From contig NZ_NIDE01000013.1 in assembly GCF_002197845.1 (NCBI RefSeq), positions 1 through 59,144 on the forward strand: a stretch of 59,144 nucleotides of DNA, read 5' to 3'. The position numbers and the translations under genes were made by a program. Under the pieces are notes generated by a model, which did not search any database, was not told the origin of the DNA, and saw only the letters and a list, made by a program, of their open reading frames with translations. This document shows, piece by piece, positions 16,588 to 27,861 of the stretch (positions are counted from its first letter, which is position 1; each line of letters begins with the position of its first letter). The DNA comes from Fimbriiglobus ruber. GTDB taxonomy: Bacteria; Planctomycetota; Planctomycetia; Gemmatales; Gemmataceae.

Positions 16588-19500
16588 TTGTTGTTCTTGT
16601 TCACCAACTGGCTCAAAAAATCGAAAACCGTCATCGGTACTGCGCGGCGGAATCAACCTCGCCCGGCAGTTCGTCTCTTCCGATCGACCCGTCTAGATGT
16701 GCTGGGGTTCGAGGACCGCACCGTCCCGGCCACCTTCACCGTCACCACGACCACCGACAGCGGCGCGACCGACAGCCTGGTGACGCCCCTCGGCCCGGGT
16801 AATCCCGGCGACCTGCGAAATGCCATCTTCCAGGCCGACCAGTCGCCCGGCACGGCTAACGTCATCGATCTGACCGGCGTGACCGGCACAATCAGTCTGT
16901 CCGCGATGCTTCCACCGATTTTCACGACCGGGAGCGGTAGCCTGACCATCACCGGCCCCGGCGCGGCCAATCTGACCGTCAGCGGCGGCGGCGCGGTGCG
17001 GCCGTTCTTCATCCTCCAGGGCGATGTCACCATCTCCGACCTGACGATCGCCAACGGTCTTGCCCACGGCGGCAACGGCGGTCCGGGTGCCGGTGGCGGT
17101 GCCGGGATGGGTGGCGGGTTGCTCGTTGACGGCACCACCGCGACCACGACGGTGACACTGACCAACGTCACCTTCGACGGTGACCAGGCCGTCGGCGGCA
17201 CGGGCGCCGGTGGCGGCGGCGGCGCTACCGAGGGCGGCGGCGGCGGCGCCGGGGGCAACGGGGGTGGTGTCACGGGAGGTGGGGCCGGCGGCGGCGGCGG
17301 GTTTCTCGGCAACGGCGCCGCCGCCAGTGGGGGCGACTCCGGCGGCGGCGGCGGGTTTAGCGGGGCGGGAGGTACGGTTGCCAGCAACGGCACTGACATC
17401 GGGGGGGAGGCGGTGGAGGGCCGAATGGAGTGGCCGGGGGCACGGGTACCACCGGTGGTGGCAACGGTGCCACCGGCGTCAGCGGCGTTGGCACCGCCGC
17501 CGGCGGTGGCGGCATTGATGTGACCGGTTTCCCGGTTCAATCATCCGGGGCAAACGGAACGGTCGGACTCGGCGGCGTCGGCGGCGCCGGCGGCTTCGGT
17601 GGTGGCGGGGGAGGCGGTACCGGGCTAGGCAGCCACGGGGGTGATTACGGCGGCGGTAGCGGTGGTGGCGGCGGTAGCGGCGGTTTCGGCGGCGGCGGCG
17701 GCATGGGCAATAGCGGCGGTGCCGGTGGTTTTGGGGGCGGTGGCGGCGGATGGACCGGCGGTGTCGGCGGCCCGGGCCAGGGCGGTGGCGGCCTGGGTGG
17801 TAACGGGACCATCGACAGCGGCGGCGGCGGTGCGGGACTGGGCGGCGCCTTGTTTCAGCGGGCCGGCACTCTCTTTCTGAATAACACGACGTTCACCAAC
17901 AACACGGCCACTGGCGGGGCAGGCGGTTCCGGTACGAACTCCGGAACGGGGAGCGGAGGCGCCGTCTTCGTCAACGCCGGGGCAACGACCGAAATGGTCG
18001 GAACTGTTTCGACCTTCAGCGGCAACTCCGCCGGCATCAATAACGATGTCGCCGGCACTCTGGGAAACACCCTGACCGCCACCGCGGGCACCCCGCAAGG
18101 CTCGGCCTTGAACGCGGCGTTCACGGTCCCCTTGACCGTGACCGTGACGGATTCACTCGGCAACCCACTCGTCGGCGCCGTCGTCTCGTTCACGGCCCCG
18201 ACGAGCGGGGCCACCGCCACGCTCTCGAGCCCGACCGCCGTGACCGGGGCGACAGGGCAGGCGTCGGTCACGGCGACGGCCAATGGTACGCCCGGCGCCT
18301 ACACGGTCACGGCCAGCTTTGCCGGCAGTAGCACCACCTTCTCTCTGCAAAACCTGACCACGATCACCCTGACCGTCCTCGCCGGCACGCCGCAGAGCAC
18401 CGCCACCGGCACGGCCTTCGGGGTCCCCCTGGCCCTGACCGCCACGGACGACTTCGGCAACCCGGACGTCGGCGCCGTCGTCACGTTCACGACCCCCACG
18501 AGCGGGGCGAGCGCCACGCTTTCGAGTACGAGTGTCACTCTCGGAAAGACGGGCGTGGCCACCGTAACAGCGACGGCCAACGGCACGGCCGGCAGTTACA
18601 CGGTCACGGCCAGCATCGGCACCAGCACCGCCACGTTCAATCTGACGAACGGCAGCACGGTCAGCAATTCCCCGCCGACCGTCGGCGCTATGGCATCCAC
18701 CGTGAGTGCCCCGGAAGGGTCGCTGGTCACGAACACCGGCACGTTCAACGACCCCGACGGCAACAACACGGTGACGCTCTCGGCCAGCGTCGGCACGGTG
18801 ACGCAGGACAACGCCGCCGGCACCTGGAGTTGGTCGCTGCCGGCGGGCGACGGCCCCGCCGGCCCCACCCCGGTCACCATCACCGCGACCGACAACCAGA
18901 ACGCCACGGCGAGTACCACGTTCACCTACACGACCACCAACGTGGCTCCGACGGCGACCCTACTGACCGCCAGCGGCATCACCTACGGCCAGTCGGCGAG
19001 CGCTATACTGGTGGGCTCCTTCGACCCGTCCGCCGCCGACACGGCCGCGGGCTTCCACTACGCCTTCTCGCTCGACACAGACACCACGAGTTCTGTCACC
19101 TACGCCACAGGCGGGCCGAGCAGCACGATGAACTTCGGTGTGATCGACGCCGGAACGCACACGGTTTACGCCCGCATTTTCGACAAGGACGGCGGGTCGA
19201 CCTCTTACAGCCTCCCGCTCACCGTGGCCAAGGCTAACGCCGCGGTGACGGTCGTCGGTTACAGCGGGGTGTACGACGGTAACGCACACGGGGCGACCGG
19301 CTCGGCCACGGGGGTCAACGGCGAAGACCTTTCGGCCAGTCTGGATTTGGGTGCGAGTTTCACCGACGCCCCCGGCGGGACGGCCAACTGGTCGTTCAAC
19401 GGCGGGACGAACTACAACGCCGCCAGCGGGACCGTGGCGATCAACATATCCCAGGCCACGACGACGGTGACAGTTCTCGATAACGGCGGCACATACGACG

Positions 19501-21308
19501 GGACGACAGCGTTCGCGGCCACCGCGACGGTGACCGGCGGCGGCACTGTCACCTTGGACTATGTCGACGTCACCACCGGGACCGACCTGGGGGCCACCGC
19601 CCCGGTGAACGCCGGGCACTACACGGTGACCGCCACCTACCCGGGCGACGCCAACCACGCGGCCAGCACGGCCACCGCCACGTTCGACGTCCTCAAGGCG
19701 GCGACCACTACAACCACCACGGACACTGGGCCGTTCACCTACGACGGGACGACCCACACCGGCGGGACGGCGACCGTGGCCGGCCCGGGCACCCTCGACC
19801 CGTCCGCGTACTCGGTCACCTATTCCGGGGACCAGGTCGACGCCGGCACGTACATGGTGACCGCCCACTACGCCGGGGACGCCAACCACCTGCCGAGCGA
19901 CGGTGCCCCCGTCACTATTACCATCCTCAAGGCACCCAGCACCACGACCGTAACCGGGGGCACTTTTGTCTACGACGGAACCACCCACACGGGCGGGTCG
20001 CCCGTCGTCGCCGGAGTCGGGGCCGGGATTACCCAGACGGCCGTGCTGTCCTATGCCGGCGATCAGGTCAACGTCGGGTCCTACACCGTGACCGCGACCT
20101 ACCCGGGTGACGCCAACCACACCGGCAGTGCCGGTACCGCCAACATCACGATCACCGCAGCGGTCGTCCCGCCTGCACCTCCGGTCGTCCCGCCCGCACC
20201 CCCGGTCGTCCCGCCCGCACCCCCGGTCGTCCCACCCACACCCCCAGTCGTCCCGCCTGCTAGCCCACCCGTGACGTCAAAGCCAGCACTCGTCGGTTAC
20301 CCCGAGTTCGCCGTCGGTACCGACGCGGGGACGACCCCCACTGTCAACCTCTACAACGCGGACGGGACACTGCGACTGTCCCAGGCGGCGTTCGCGGCGT
20401 CGTTCACCGGCGGGGTTCGGGTCGCGACGGCTGATTTCAACGGCGACGGGGTGGCCGACATCGCGGTCGGGACGGGCCCGGGGGTCGCCAACGAGGTGAC
20501 CATCCTGAACGGGACGACGGGGGCCGTGATCACTACCTTCCAGCCGTTCGAGTCGACGTTCACAGGCGGCGTCTTCGTGGCCGCCGGGGACATCACCGGG
20601 GATGGCATCCCGGACCTCATCGTGACCCCCGACCAGACCGGCGGGCCGGTCGTCGCCGTGTACGACGGGGCCAAGCTGGTGGCCGGCCTCGCGTCCGGTC
20701 AGGCCAACGGCCAACCAGCCCAGATCAACCGATTCTTCGGCATCCAGGATCCGAACTTCCGCGGCGGGGTCCGGGCCGCGGCCGGGGACATCAACGGGGA
20801 CGGAGCGGCCGACATCGTGGTGTCGGCCGGGTATGGCGGGGGGCCGCGGGTCGCCGGATTCGACGGGGTATCGGTCGCGTCCGGTGCGGCCGACCCAACC
20901 AAGCTGTTCGCCGACTTCTTCGCGTTCGAGCCGTCCCTGACGAACGGCGCGTACGTGGCCGTCGGGGACATCAACGGGGACGGGCACGCGGACGTGATCG
21001 CCGGCAGTGGCCCCGGCGGCGGCCCCCGCATTACGATGTTCGACGGCGCGTCTTTGCTCGCGGGCCGAACGACGACCGTGGCCGACTTCTTCGCCAGCGA
21101 CGCGAGTAACCGGGGGGGCGTCCGGGTCGGGGTCGCGAACCTGGACGGGGACGCCCTGGCGGACGTGGTGGTGGGTTCGGGAGCGGGAGCCGGGGCGACG
21201 GTCACCGGGTATACCGGGAAGGCCATCCTGGCTGCCCCGAACGCCCCGGTCTCGTCTCTCCAGTTCGACGCGTTCCCCGGGTTCACGGGCGGGGTGTTCG
21301 TCGGCTGA
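16588..21308 (+). CDS. Giant secreted adhesin-like protein (frameshifted)
   Basis: I place the start at TTG 16588, seven bases after GGAGA, giving a short basic leader and then LDVLGFEDRTVPATFTVT, a motif common at the N-termini of large planctomycete exported proteins. A beta-helix-like, extremely Gly-rich region lies at about 17050-17870. Two bacterial Ig-like (Big_1-type) repeats follow at about 18056-18650, then further Ig/MBG-type repeats to 20160. A 21-base tandem repeat encodes a VVPPAPP hinge (20163-20262). Five FG-GAP-like repeats with DxNGDG-type calcium motifs end the protein. The frame breaks in a G7 run at 17401-17407; with eight G the span is 1574 codons including the stop. It is probably a cell-surface or matrix protein. 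Confidence 0.85.
20163..20262 (+). repeat. 21-bp tandem repeat encoding VVPPAPP hinge
   Basis: Five consecutive 21-base units (the last partial) of the form GTCGTCCCGCCCGCACCCCC encode Val-Val-Pro-Pro-Ala/Thr-Pro-Pro. They separate the Ig-like repeats from the FG-GAP-like C-terminal domain of the giant surface protein. Confidence 0.85.
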
Positions 21309-21376
21309 CGCGAGTGGCCCCGGGTTCGTCCGATGAGCCCGGGGCGTTTCATCGCGTGAACTACGACGTCAGGTTT

Positions 21377-23923
21377 TTACTTCTCGAACACCATCACCTC
21401 GGTCACGCCACTGCGGGCGCGGCCGTTGTTGGTAAACGTGATCCGCACCTTGGCCGTCGCCACCGGATCGAAGCGGATTTCGTTGAACCGGTTCCCAATC
21501 GGCACCTCGGGCACCTTGGCCGCGTTCGCCACGTCTTTCCACGCGGCCCCGTCCCAATGTTGCACGACGTAACTCGCCGGCGGTTGGACGCCGCCCCGGT
21601 CGTCGTAGATGCCGAGTTCGACCCGGCCGACGGTTCTGGCCGCCCCGAAGTCGATCGCCAGCCAGTCGGTCGCGTTCGGCGACTCGTAGCTCGTCCACCG
21701 GTTCATCGGCTCCGGACGGAAGTTCACCTTGCCGTCGATCGCGGCCATCGGGCTGCCGCCGAAGCGGTCGGTGAATGACGCGGTCGCCTTCGGGAAACCT
21801 TGCCCCGTGAGGTTCAGCGCCAAATCGTCCTTCGGCGGCGGGGCGGGCTGCACCGGGAGCGAACCGGAGCCCCACGCCTCGAATTCGCTCAACCCGGACT
21901 TCGCCCCGCGGCGGTGCGTCAACACGGCCCGGACGCGGGCCGTCTCCACCCGCGGGAACGTGACCACGTTCGCCTGGCGGCCGACGGGTACTGCCGGGAC
22001 GCGGGCTTGCGCGGGAATCTCTTTCCATGCGGCCCCGTCCCAGGCTTCGAGGTGGTAGCTCTCGGGCGCCCGCGTCACACCGTTCTGGTCGTGCAGGAAG
22101 TACAGTTTTACGGTGTCGATCGACCGCGGGGTGCCGAAGTCGATCCCGCACCAGTCGGCCTCGGCCTTCGACCCCTCGCACGTCCACCGGTTGGGCGGGC
22201 AGACGTGATACCAGTAGTTGCCGTCGTTGAGCTGCGACAGGTTGCCAGCCGCGCCGGTGAACGACGCGATTGCTCGGGGGAAGAGCGTGCCGTCGTTGTT
22301 GGCTGCGTAGTTAATCGGGCGGGCGGCCGGAACGACAGGCGTCGTTGGCGGCAGCACCGCGGTCAACGGTTCGAGTTTCGCGGCCGCGGCGACTTCTTTG
22401 CCACCGACATAGAGGCGGAAACCCGCGCCCTTGCCGTACCGGGTGCCCGTCCGGTCCCAGACGATCGAGACGGTGCGGCCGCGGTACGGCACGTCGTCCA
22501 ACGCAAAATAATCCCACTCGGCTGGCGCCAGCGGGTGGACTTCGAGCGTGTCGTCGTCCCGCACCTTGAGCCCAACGAGGCCGGTGATGACGAGGTCGCA
22601 GAAGCTGGAGTGGAAGTAGTGCTCGCTGTGATTGCGGGTGTCGTGCCCTTCCCACGACCCGGTGTCCGGGTGGCACGCCTCGGCGAGGTACGGCTTGCCG
22701 TTCTTGCGGTGGGACTTGGCGAACGTGCCGAGTAGGGCGGTGTAGTCGGCCGCCGTGACCGCATCTTGTTGATAGTTCTGGAGCAAGTTCGCCATGCCCT
22801 TGAGCGTCTGCGCGGTGGCGTAGGGCCACGAGTGCCCGCTCCACCAGCAGCACGCGTTCTGGAGCAGGTACATTGGGTCGTTGATCTCGACGGTCCGCGG
22901 GCCGAACGGGGCGGCGAACCCCTCCTTGCTCTTCACCAGCTTCCACCCGGTCTCGTAGCCCCGGCCGGCGTCCGGCAGGTTGAACTGCCACGGCACGTAC
23001 CCGATGAGTTCGCGGCCGTGCGCGTTCCCGGCGAACTGGCCGGTCTGGTAGGTCAGCGTGTGGGCCTTGACCGTGAACCCGTTCGCCTGCTCGTCTTGTT
23101 TGGAGAGGGGGTAAAAGAACTTCCGGGTTTGGTCCCAGAGTTTTGCCTGGATGTTCTCCTTTAACTTCGCGGCCTTCGCGCGGTACTGGACAGATGTCAT
23201 CCCGTCCTCGGCGAGGTCGGCAGCCTTGGCAACGGCGAGGGCGTCGGCCCACAAGTAGGCGTTCAGCGTCGGCCGGTAGGCGGGTGCCCCGCGGAGGATG
23301 TCGCGGGTCTGCCGGCTGTTGATGTTGAACTCCATGCCGTCGTCGTGCCCGGTCTGCCAGAACAGCCCGACCTCCGGCGAGAAGTGCTTCTCCTCCCAGC
23401 CCTGGTAATTTTTGACGAGGTCCGGGAACAGTTCCTTGACGGCGGCCGCGTCCGGGTGCGCCTGGTGCGTGGCCCAGACGGCGTCGGCAAGCCAGGTGCT
23501 GTATCGCCGCGGTTGGGCTCCGGGCGTGCGGAACCAGTACTTCGCGTAATCCCAGGCGTACCGCGGGTCGCGGAGCCAGCGGACCTCGTAGAGCTGGTGC
23601 CCGGCCGGGCAACTGATGGCCCCGTATGCGCCCGACCAGAACGGCCGGTCGATGAATTCTGTGAACGAGTAGCCGCTGGCCGGGGAGCCGTAAGTCAGGT
23701 GCTTGGTGACGAGTTCCCAGCGGTAGTAGTACGTGGTCGTGATGTCGGGGTCGGGGCAGTCGAAGAAGGGGATGTTCGCCCGGAACCAGGCCGCGTCGCG
23801 GTTGTCCCAGAACGTCTGCGCGTCCAGCGCCTTCTGCTTGTCGATAATCTGGGCCGGGGCGGTGGTAGCGAAGGCGAGGATAAAAACGAAAGCACCGACG
23901 GGGATCAAACGAGGGGGGCGCAT
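21377..23923 (-). CDS. Secreted MGH1-like glycoside hydrolase with two F5/8 type C domains
   Basis: 848 residues from ATG 23923. The signal peptide is MRPPRLIPVGAFVFILAFA with an APAQ cleavage region. Residues about 25-540 look like an (alpha/alpha)6-barrel glycosidase of the mannosylglycerate-hydrolase/trehalase-like group: TYYYRWELVTKHL, YGAISCPAGHQLYEVRWL, WQTGHDDGMEFN, LNAYLWADALAVAKAADL, WWSGHSWPYATAQTL and NHSEHYFHSSFCDLVITGL. Two discoidin-like F5/8 type C carbohydrate-binding domains follow, each with a W(C/L)xIDFG core, at about 21800-22330 and 21380-21790 in DNA. The substrate is unknown. It is convergent with the giant surface protein gene, with only 68 bases between the stops. Confidence 0.85.
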   Translation of the reverse strand: MRPPRLIPVGAFVFILAFATTAPAQIIDKQKALDAQTFWDNRDAAWFRANIPFFDCPDPDITTTYYYRWELVTKHLTYGSPASGYSFTEFIDRPFWSGAYGAISCPAGHQLYEVRWLRDPRYAWDYAKYWFRTPGAQPRRYSTWLADAVWATHQAHPDAAAVKELFPDLVKNYQGWEEKHFSPEVGLFWQTGHDDGMEFNINSRQTRDILRGAPAYRPTLNAYLWADALAVAKAADLAEDGMTSVQYRAKAAKLKENIQAKLWDQTRKFFYPLSKQDEQANGFTVKAHTLTYQTGQFAGNAHGRELIGYVPWQFNLPDAGRGYETGWKLVKSKEGFAAPFGPRTVEINDPMYLLQNACCWWSGHSWPYATAQTLKGMANLLQNYQQDAVTAADYTALLGTFAKSHRKNGKPYLAEACHPDTGSWEGHDTRNHSEHYFHSSFCDLVITGLVGLKVRDDDTLEVHPLAPAEWDYFALDDVPYRGRTVSIVWDRTGTRYGKGAGFRLYVGGKEVAAAAKLEPLTAVLPPTTPVVPAARPINYAANNDGTLFPRAIASFTGAAGNLSQLNDGNYWYHVCPPNRWTCEGSKAEADWCGIDFGTPRSIDTVKLYFLHDQNGVTRAPESYHLEAWDGAAWKEIPAQARVPAVPVGRQANVVTFPRVETARVRAVLTHRRGAKSGLSEFEAWGSGSLPVQPAPPPKDDLALNLTGQGFPKATASFTDRFGGSPMAAIDGKVNFRPEPMNRWTSYESPNATDWLAIDFGAARTVGRVELGIYDDRGGVQPPASYVVQHWDGAAWKDVANAAKVPEVPIGNRFNEIRFDPVATAKVRITFTNNGRARSGVTEVMVFEK

Positions 23924-24232
23924 GAGAACTCCGGTACGGCAGCGCGTTCCAACCTGCCGACCGGTACGCCTCCGCCACAACCGCGTCTTACGCAAACACC
24001 GTCATTCGCCATTTGCAGCGAAATCGGCACGAGATGCCGTTTCGGCGGAGCCGGTAGATCCGGCCAATGGCAAGTGACTCTAAAGCCGATGGGGACTGCG
24101 TCCGGTTGACGAGCAAATCTACCATAAAAGAGCCCGAGAACCCGGCCCGGCCTAAGAGTAGTGCTGTGTTACGAAAGAAGCTCTTCGTTTCTTCGTCCCG
24201 ATCCATTCGCAAGGAAGGCCTTGCCGACTCAC
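23924..24232. other. Intergenic spacer, no feature seen
   Basis: About 310 bases between two minus-strand genes. No coding-like frame was found; it presumably contains the promoter of the glycoside hydrolase gene. Confidence 0.4.
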
Positions 24233-24595
24233 CTATCCTCTTGCCGGAACTTCCGGGCTCGGCTTTTCGGATGTCAAAATCGGGAACGGCTCTTCATCCG
24301 ACAATGCGGCCTCTTCGCCCCGGGCATCCAATTGGGCGTCGGACGTGGGGGGCACGAGGCGACCGTCCGCGGTTTCTCGTGCCGACACAGCATTTATTGC
24401 CGCACGCGTCCGCACCTTCAATTCCTCGATATCTCCGTCTGTCCGGGCTCGGAGCGCCGCCAAGTCGGCAGCGTGCGCTCCGTCAAGTCGGGCTTCCAAC
24501 AGTTCCATGCGCCGACCAAACCGCCAGACGCGTAGCAACAAGATCCCCGCAAAGACTACGGCCACAGCCAAGTTGAAAAGAAATGCCGGCCACAT
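24233..24595 (-). CDS. Small membrane-anchored coiled-coil protein
   Basis: 120 residues from ATG 24595, chosen because AGGTGA lies six bases upstream; a GTG at 24604 is also possible. An N-terminal membrane segment (WPAFLFNLAVAVVFAGILLL) is followed by a charged helix (RRMELLEARLDGAHAADLAAL through RARTDGDIEELK) and a Pro-rich tail. The family is unknown. It starts 19 bases after the stop of a second gene of the same layout, so the two form an operon. Confidence 0.65.
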   Translation of the reverse strand: MWPAFLFNLAVAVVFAGILLLRVWRFGRRMELLEARLDGAHAADLAALRARTDGDIEELKVRTRAAINAVSARETADGRLVPPTSDAQLDARGEEAALSDEEPFPILTSEKPSPEVPARG

Positions 24596-24614
24596 GTGAT
24601 TCACCTGATGTTGA

Positions 24615-24947
24615 TTAGCCCGCGATCTTCCTGGCGAGATCGTCCAGTTTTTTCGACAGCCTCTTCAACTCTTCTTCCATTTTGCCACTCAGACGCAGTA
24701 TTTCCTGATCCTTCGAGAGCAGATGTCTGTCGTAGGCTGACAGCAAAGCACTTTGTGCTTGCTTCAATCTTTCGATTTCCGCATCCGCTTCCGCCCGGAC
24801 ATCCTTCGCGCGTCGTTCTTCTTTCTCTTCGAGGCGAATTTCTTTTAACTGGATTTGGCGGTACGTGTACCAGACTGCTACGCCGATCACCGTCACGATC
24901 GGAAACTGCCGCAAGATATCAGTTAACCAAGCCGGCAGGTCGGGCAC
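24615..24947 (-). CDS. Small membrane-anchored coiled-coil protein
   Basis: 110 residues starting at GTG 24947, with AAGGTG seven bases upstream. One membrane segment (QFPIVTVIGVAVWYTYRQIQ) is followed by a long, highly charged coiled coil (EIRLEEKEERRAKDVRAEAD, then KMEEELKRLSKKLDDLARKI). No known domain is recognised. The layout, short N-out anchor plus cytoplasmic coiled coil, matches its downstream neighbour, so the two products could pair. Confidence 0.7.
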   Translation of the reverse strand: MPDLPAWLTDILRQFPIVTVIGVAVWYTYRQIQLKEIRLEEKEERRAKDVRAEADAEIERLKQAQSALLSAYDRHLLSKDQEILRLSGKMEEELKRLSKKLDDLARKIAG

Positions 24948-25358
24948 GGCGACACCTTGGGCGGTGGGTGACGGAACACTTTATTACACCGCAAATCTCC
25001 TCGGTCGACAAGAGCGTGTACCCCGGCGGGAACCGTGGTACGAAAACGGCCTTCCGACACCGAACGGCTTCATGACTCCGTTCTGGTGTCTCCTATGGTA
25101 GCTCCCGAATCAGATTTGCGCGCCCGCGCAACCTGCCCGGGTATCCCGCGACCGCTCTCCCGCTCAAACCGGACAGCGTTCGCTGTTTGAAGTAGGGGTT
25201 GTCGCCCAAACGTCCCAGATCCCGCACACGCCCAAGTCCGCAGCCACTCGACCGAATCGATCCCAATAACCAATAAATTTTGCCTAGCCTTCCGGTCGAT
25301 AGAGGAATCGTGACGGTCCCCAACCGGGCGGCCGCGCCGGTTCACGGCGGGAGTTGCC
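24948..25358. other. Intergenic spacer between divergent genes, no gene seen
   Basis: About 410 bases between the coiled-coil operon (minus) and the lipoprotein gene (plus). Short open frames on the minus strand here have no recognisable sequence. Both promoters presumably lie in it. Confidence 0.4.
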
Positions 25359-26410
25359 ATGCGCTGGAAGATGGTGGTGTGCGTAGGGTGGCTGGCCCCG
25401 CTCGTCGGGTGTATGCATGTGCGCCCCGCCTCGCAGTCGGCCGCGCCCGCCCAGCCCGCCAACGCCCGGACCGAACAACTGGCCCAAGCCGAATCGCGCG
25501 CCGTCTGGCAGGAACTCGTTCGTCGGCACCCGTCGCCCTCGCAGTCGGCTGAATTCGCGGACGGCTTCTCGGACGGGTACGTGGCCGTGGCCGAGACCGG
25601 CGGCCCGGTCGATCCCCCGACAATCCCCCCGGCCCGATACCGGCGGACTTCGTACCAGACGGCCGAAGGGCAAGAACTGGTCGGCGACTACGTCAAAGGG
25701 TTCCGGTACGGGGCGGCCGTCGCGCAAGCGGCCGGCGTGCGCCCGTCGGGCACGTCTTCGACCCCGACCGCGACCGCATCGGCCGCCGCAATCGCCCCCA
25801 CGACCGCCTCGGGCCTGCCGACGCGGCCGACCGTGCCGAAGTACGAGCCGGCGCCGGCCGGGTCCGGGTCGTTTCTCGCCCGGATGATCCCCTCGCTCGC
25901 ACCGTCTTACCCGCTCGTTCAAGTGGCCGATCCGTCGGCCGCAGCCATGGCGAATGCGGCCGGCACGACTCCCACCCAACTGGGTTTGGCTCTCGCGGGC
26001 CATTCGACGGCCCCGTCGCCGGTTTACCCGGCCGCGTACCGGCACACCGTCGACAACGGGTACACGGCGTCGTACATCCCGCCGCAGGCGCCGCCGATAC
26101 CGCGGATCGCGCTGCCCGACCCGCTACCACTCTACCCGCGACCGGCGGCGGCCGTGGTCCAGACGGGCGCGACGGGCAAGGACCCCACGTCACTGCCCCG
26201 CCCGACCTGGGTTCGTCCGAACTCGCAATGCCGGCCCCGCCGGAGAGTACGGCCCTGCCGACAATCACGGTCGACCCGATTTCCACGCTCGAACCGAACC
26301 CGAACAATTACCGGCCGGAAGTCCTTCCGCCGGTATCCGCCCCGCCGGCCCCGATTCCCCCGGTCAAGACGCAACCCGCCCCGATCCCGCCGGCCGCCCG
26401 GACGGAATAA
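25359..26410 (+). CDS. Lipoprotein of unknown function (frameshifted)
   Basis: The start is ATG 25359 with a lipoprotein signal peptide; the lipobox is LVGC within VCVGWLAPLVGCMHV. An N-terminal helical domain (AESRAVWQELVRRHPSPSQS, FADGFSDGYVAV, GDYVKGFRYGAA) precedes a long Pro/Ala-rich tail. The original frame runs on as Arg-rich nonsense after about 26200, whereas another frame from 26228 gives a Pro-rich end (PTITVDPISTLEPNPNNYRP) stopping at 26410. Adding one C at 26196-26199 (or 26183-26186) joins them into 351 codons including the stop. The N-terminal part resembles uncharacterised planctomycete lipoproteins. Confidence 0.75.
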
Positions 26411-26620
26411 CTCCCGATCACCCGGTCCGCCGAGCCCTCTCGGGAGGGGCGGACCGGGCCGGTGGACACGAGTCCGCTGGCCGCTTCCATCCAAATTCCG
26501 CGATTTTATCGCGCGGCTGCGCCTGACTTTCGGGCGCGCCGGGTGATAGATTTCACAATTAGGCGGGCGGTAAGGTGGTAGCGGACCCGGCGCGGCCGGG
26601 CCCGGGCGGGGGAGGCGAGC

Positions 26621-27742
26621 ATGACCGAAGCCGACTGGCTCAAAGCCAAGAACCCGGACGCGATGCTCCGGCTCTTGGACGACCGACTGTCCCCGCGACA
26701 GTGGCACCTTCTCGCCTGCGCGGTCGTCCGGCGGGCGTGGGACGTTCTGCCCGGCGGGCCGCTACGGGCGGCCGTCGAGTGGGCCGAACAGCACCCCGGC
26801 GACACCGGCCCGGATGCCGCGGCCCTCATCCCCGGGATCGAGCCGGCCGCCCGGGTTGCGGCCGAGGAGGCCCAGGACACCCAGCGGCAGATCGTCGCCG
26901 CGGCCGACCCGGACGCCGACCCGGACAGCTTCCGCCACACCGACGAACGTAAAACGAACCCGTCCGCCCCGCTTTTCCAGGCCGCCTGTCGTGCCGCCGG
27001 GTCGTCCGTCGAGCAGGCGGGCGAGGCCGTCACCCACGCGGCCGAGGCCGTCGCCGCTCTTCTGAGCCCGGCCGCCGGCGCGGGCCAGTTGACCCACATC
27101 CGCGAGTGCGTGGTGACGGCCACCCGGGTCCGGGCCGGGGCCAGCCTGTACGCCGCGTCCGCGCTCAAGCTGAAAGCCCAGGGGGACGAGGCCGCGGACC
27201 AGGACACCAAGAAGAACGTCCGCCTGCGGAGCGCGATCGCCCTGGAAACGGTCGGCCGGGAAGAGGAACAGGCGGCATACAAGCACGGCGACTTGCAGGA
27301 GCAGAAAGAAAAGGCCGACAAGAAGGCGGTCGGCCGGTTCGCCCTCGACCTGTTCGGGAACCCGTTCAAGCCGTACCGGTTCGAGCCCGCCTGGCGGACG
27401 TCCACGGTGACCGAACTGGCCCGGACGATCTACGCCGACCGGGCGTGGGACCGGATGCCGATTCTGGCCGACGCCCTGCTCGACGCGGACTGCGACGAGG
27501 AGGCGATCCTCCGGCACTGCCGGGGGACCGAGGCGCACACCCCGGACGGCCCGGCCCACGGCCGCGGGTGCTGGGTCCTCGACCTGATCCTGGAACACGA
27601 GCCCGCGTTCTTCGCGGCCCCGCCCATCAAGGTCGAAGAGAAGCCGCCTCTCCCGCGCCGGCCCGGCCCGCCCACCCCCGGCGGCGGGTGGGCTCGACTC
27701 CTCGACGCCCTCCAGGACGACCCGGACGACGACGACGAATGA
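26621..27742 (+). CDS. Gemmataceae-type hypothetical protein with FGNPF motif
   Basis: 373 residues, cytoplasmic, with no signal or membrane segment. An N-terminal MTEADWLKAKNPDAMLRLLD module is followed by Ala-rich helices, and then the block DLFGNPFKPYRFEPAWRTST, ELARTIYADRAWDRMPILAD, ALLDADCDEEAILRHCRG and RGCWVLDLILEHE. From memory, this block recurs in many uncharacterised Gemmataceae proteins; no function is known. A Pro-rich, acidic tail ends the protein. The ATG at 26621 follows GGGAGGCGAGC, a good ribosome-binding site. Confidence 0.8.
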   Translation: MTEADWLKAKNPDAMLRLLDDRLSPRQWHLLACAVVRRAWDVLPGGPLRAAVEWAEQHPGDTGPDAAALIPGIEPAARVAAEEAQDTQRQIVAAADPDADPDSFRHTDERKTNPSAPLFQAACRAAGSSVEQAGEAVTHAAEAVAALLSPAAGAGQLTHIRECVVTATRVRAGASLYAASALKLKAQGDEAADQDTKKNVRLRSAIALETVGREEEQAAYKHGDLQEQKEKADKKAVGRFALDLFGNPFKPYRFEPAWRTSTVTELARTIYADRAWDRMPILADALLDADCDEEAILRHCRGTEAHTPDGPAHGRGCWVLDLILEHEPAFFAAPPIKVEEKPPLPRRPGPPTPGGGWARLLDALQDDPDDDDE

Positions 27743-27861
27743 CCCGGTCCGCCCCTCTCCCACGGCCGCCCGAATCGACTTCCGCGGTTCCCGGCCCCGC
27801 GCCCGGGACTACAAAGCTCCTGGCCCTCTGACGCCCGTTCCCTGCCCCCCGTGAGCTCCCG

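Noticed and set aside
17050-17870. The GGC-rich stretch of the surface protein as a CRISPR-like or satellite array
   Set aside because: No constant repeat and unique spacer pattern exists; it is coding sequence for a Gly-rich segment.
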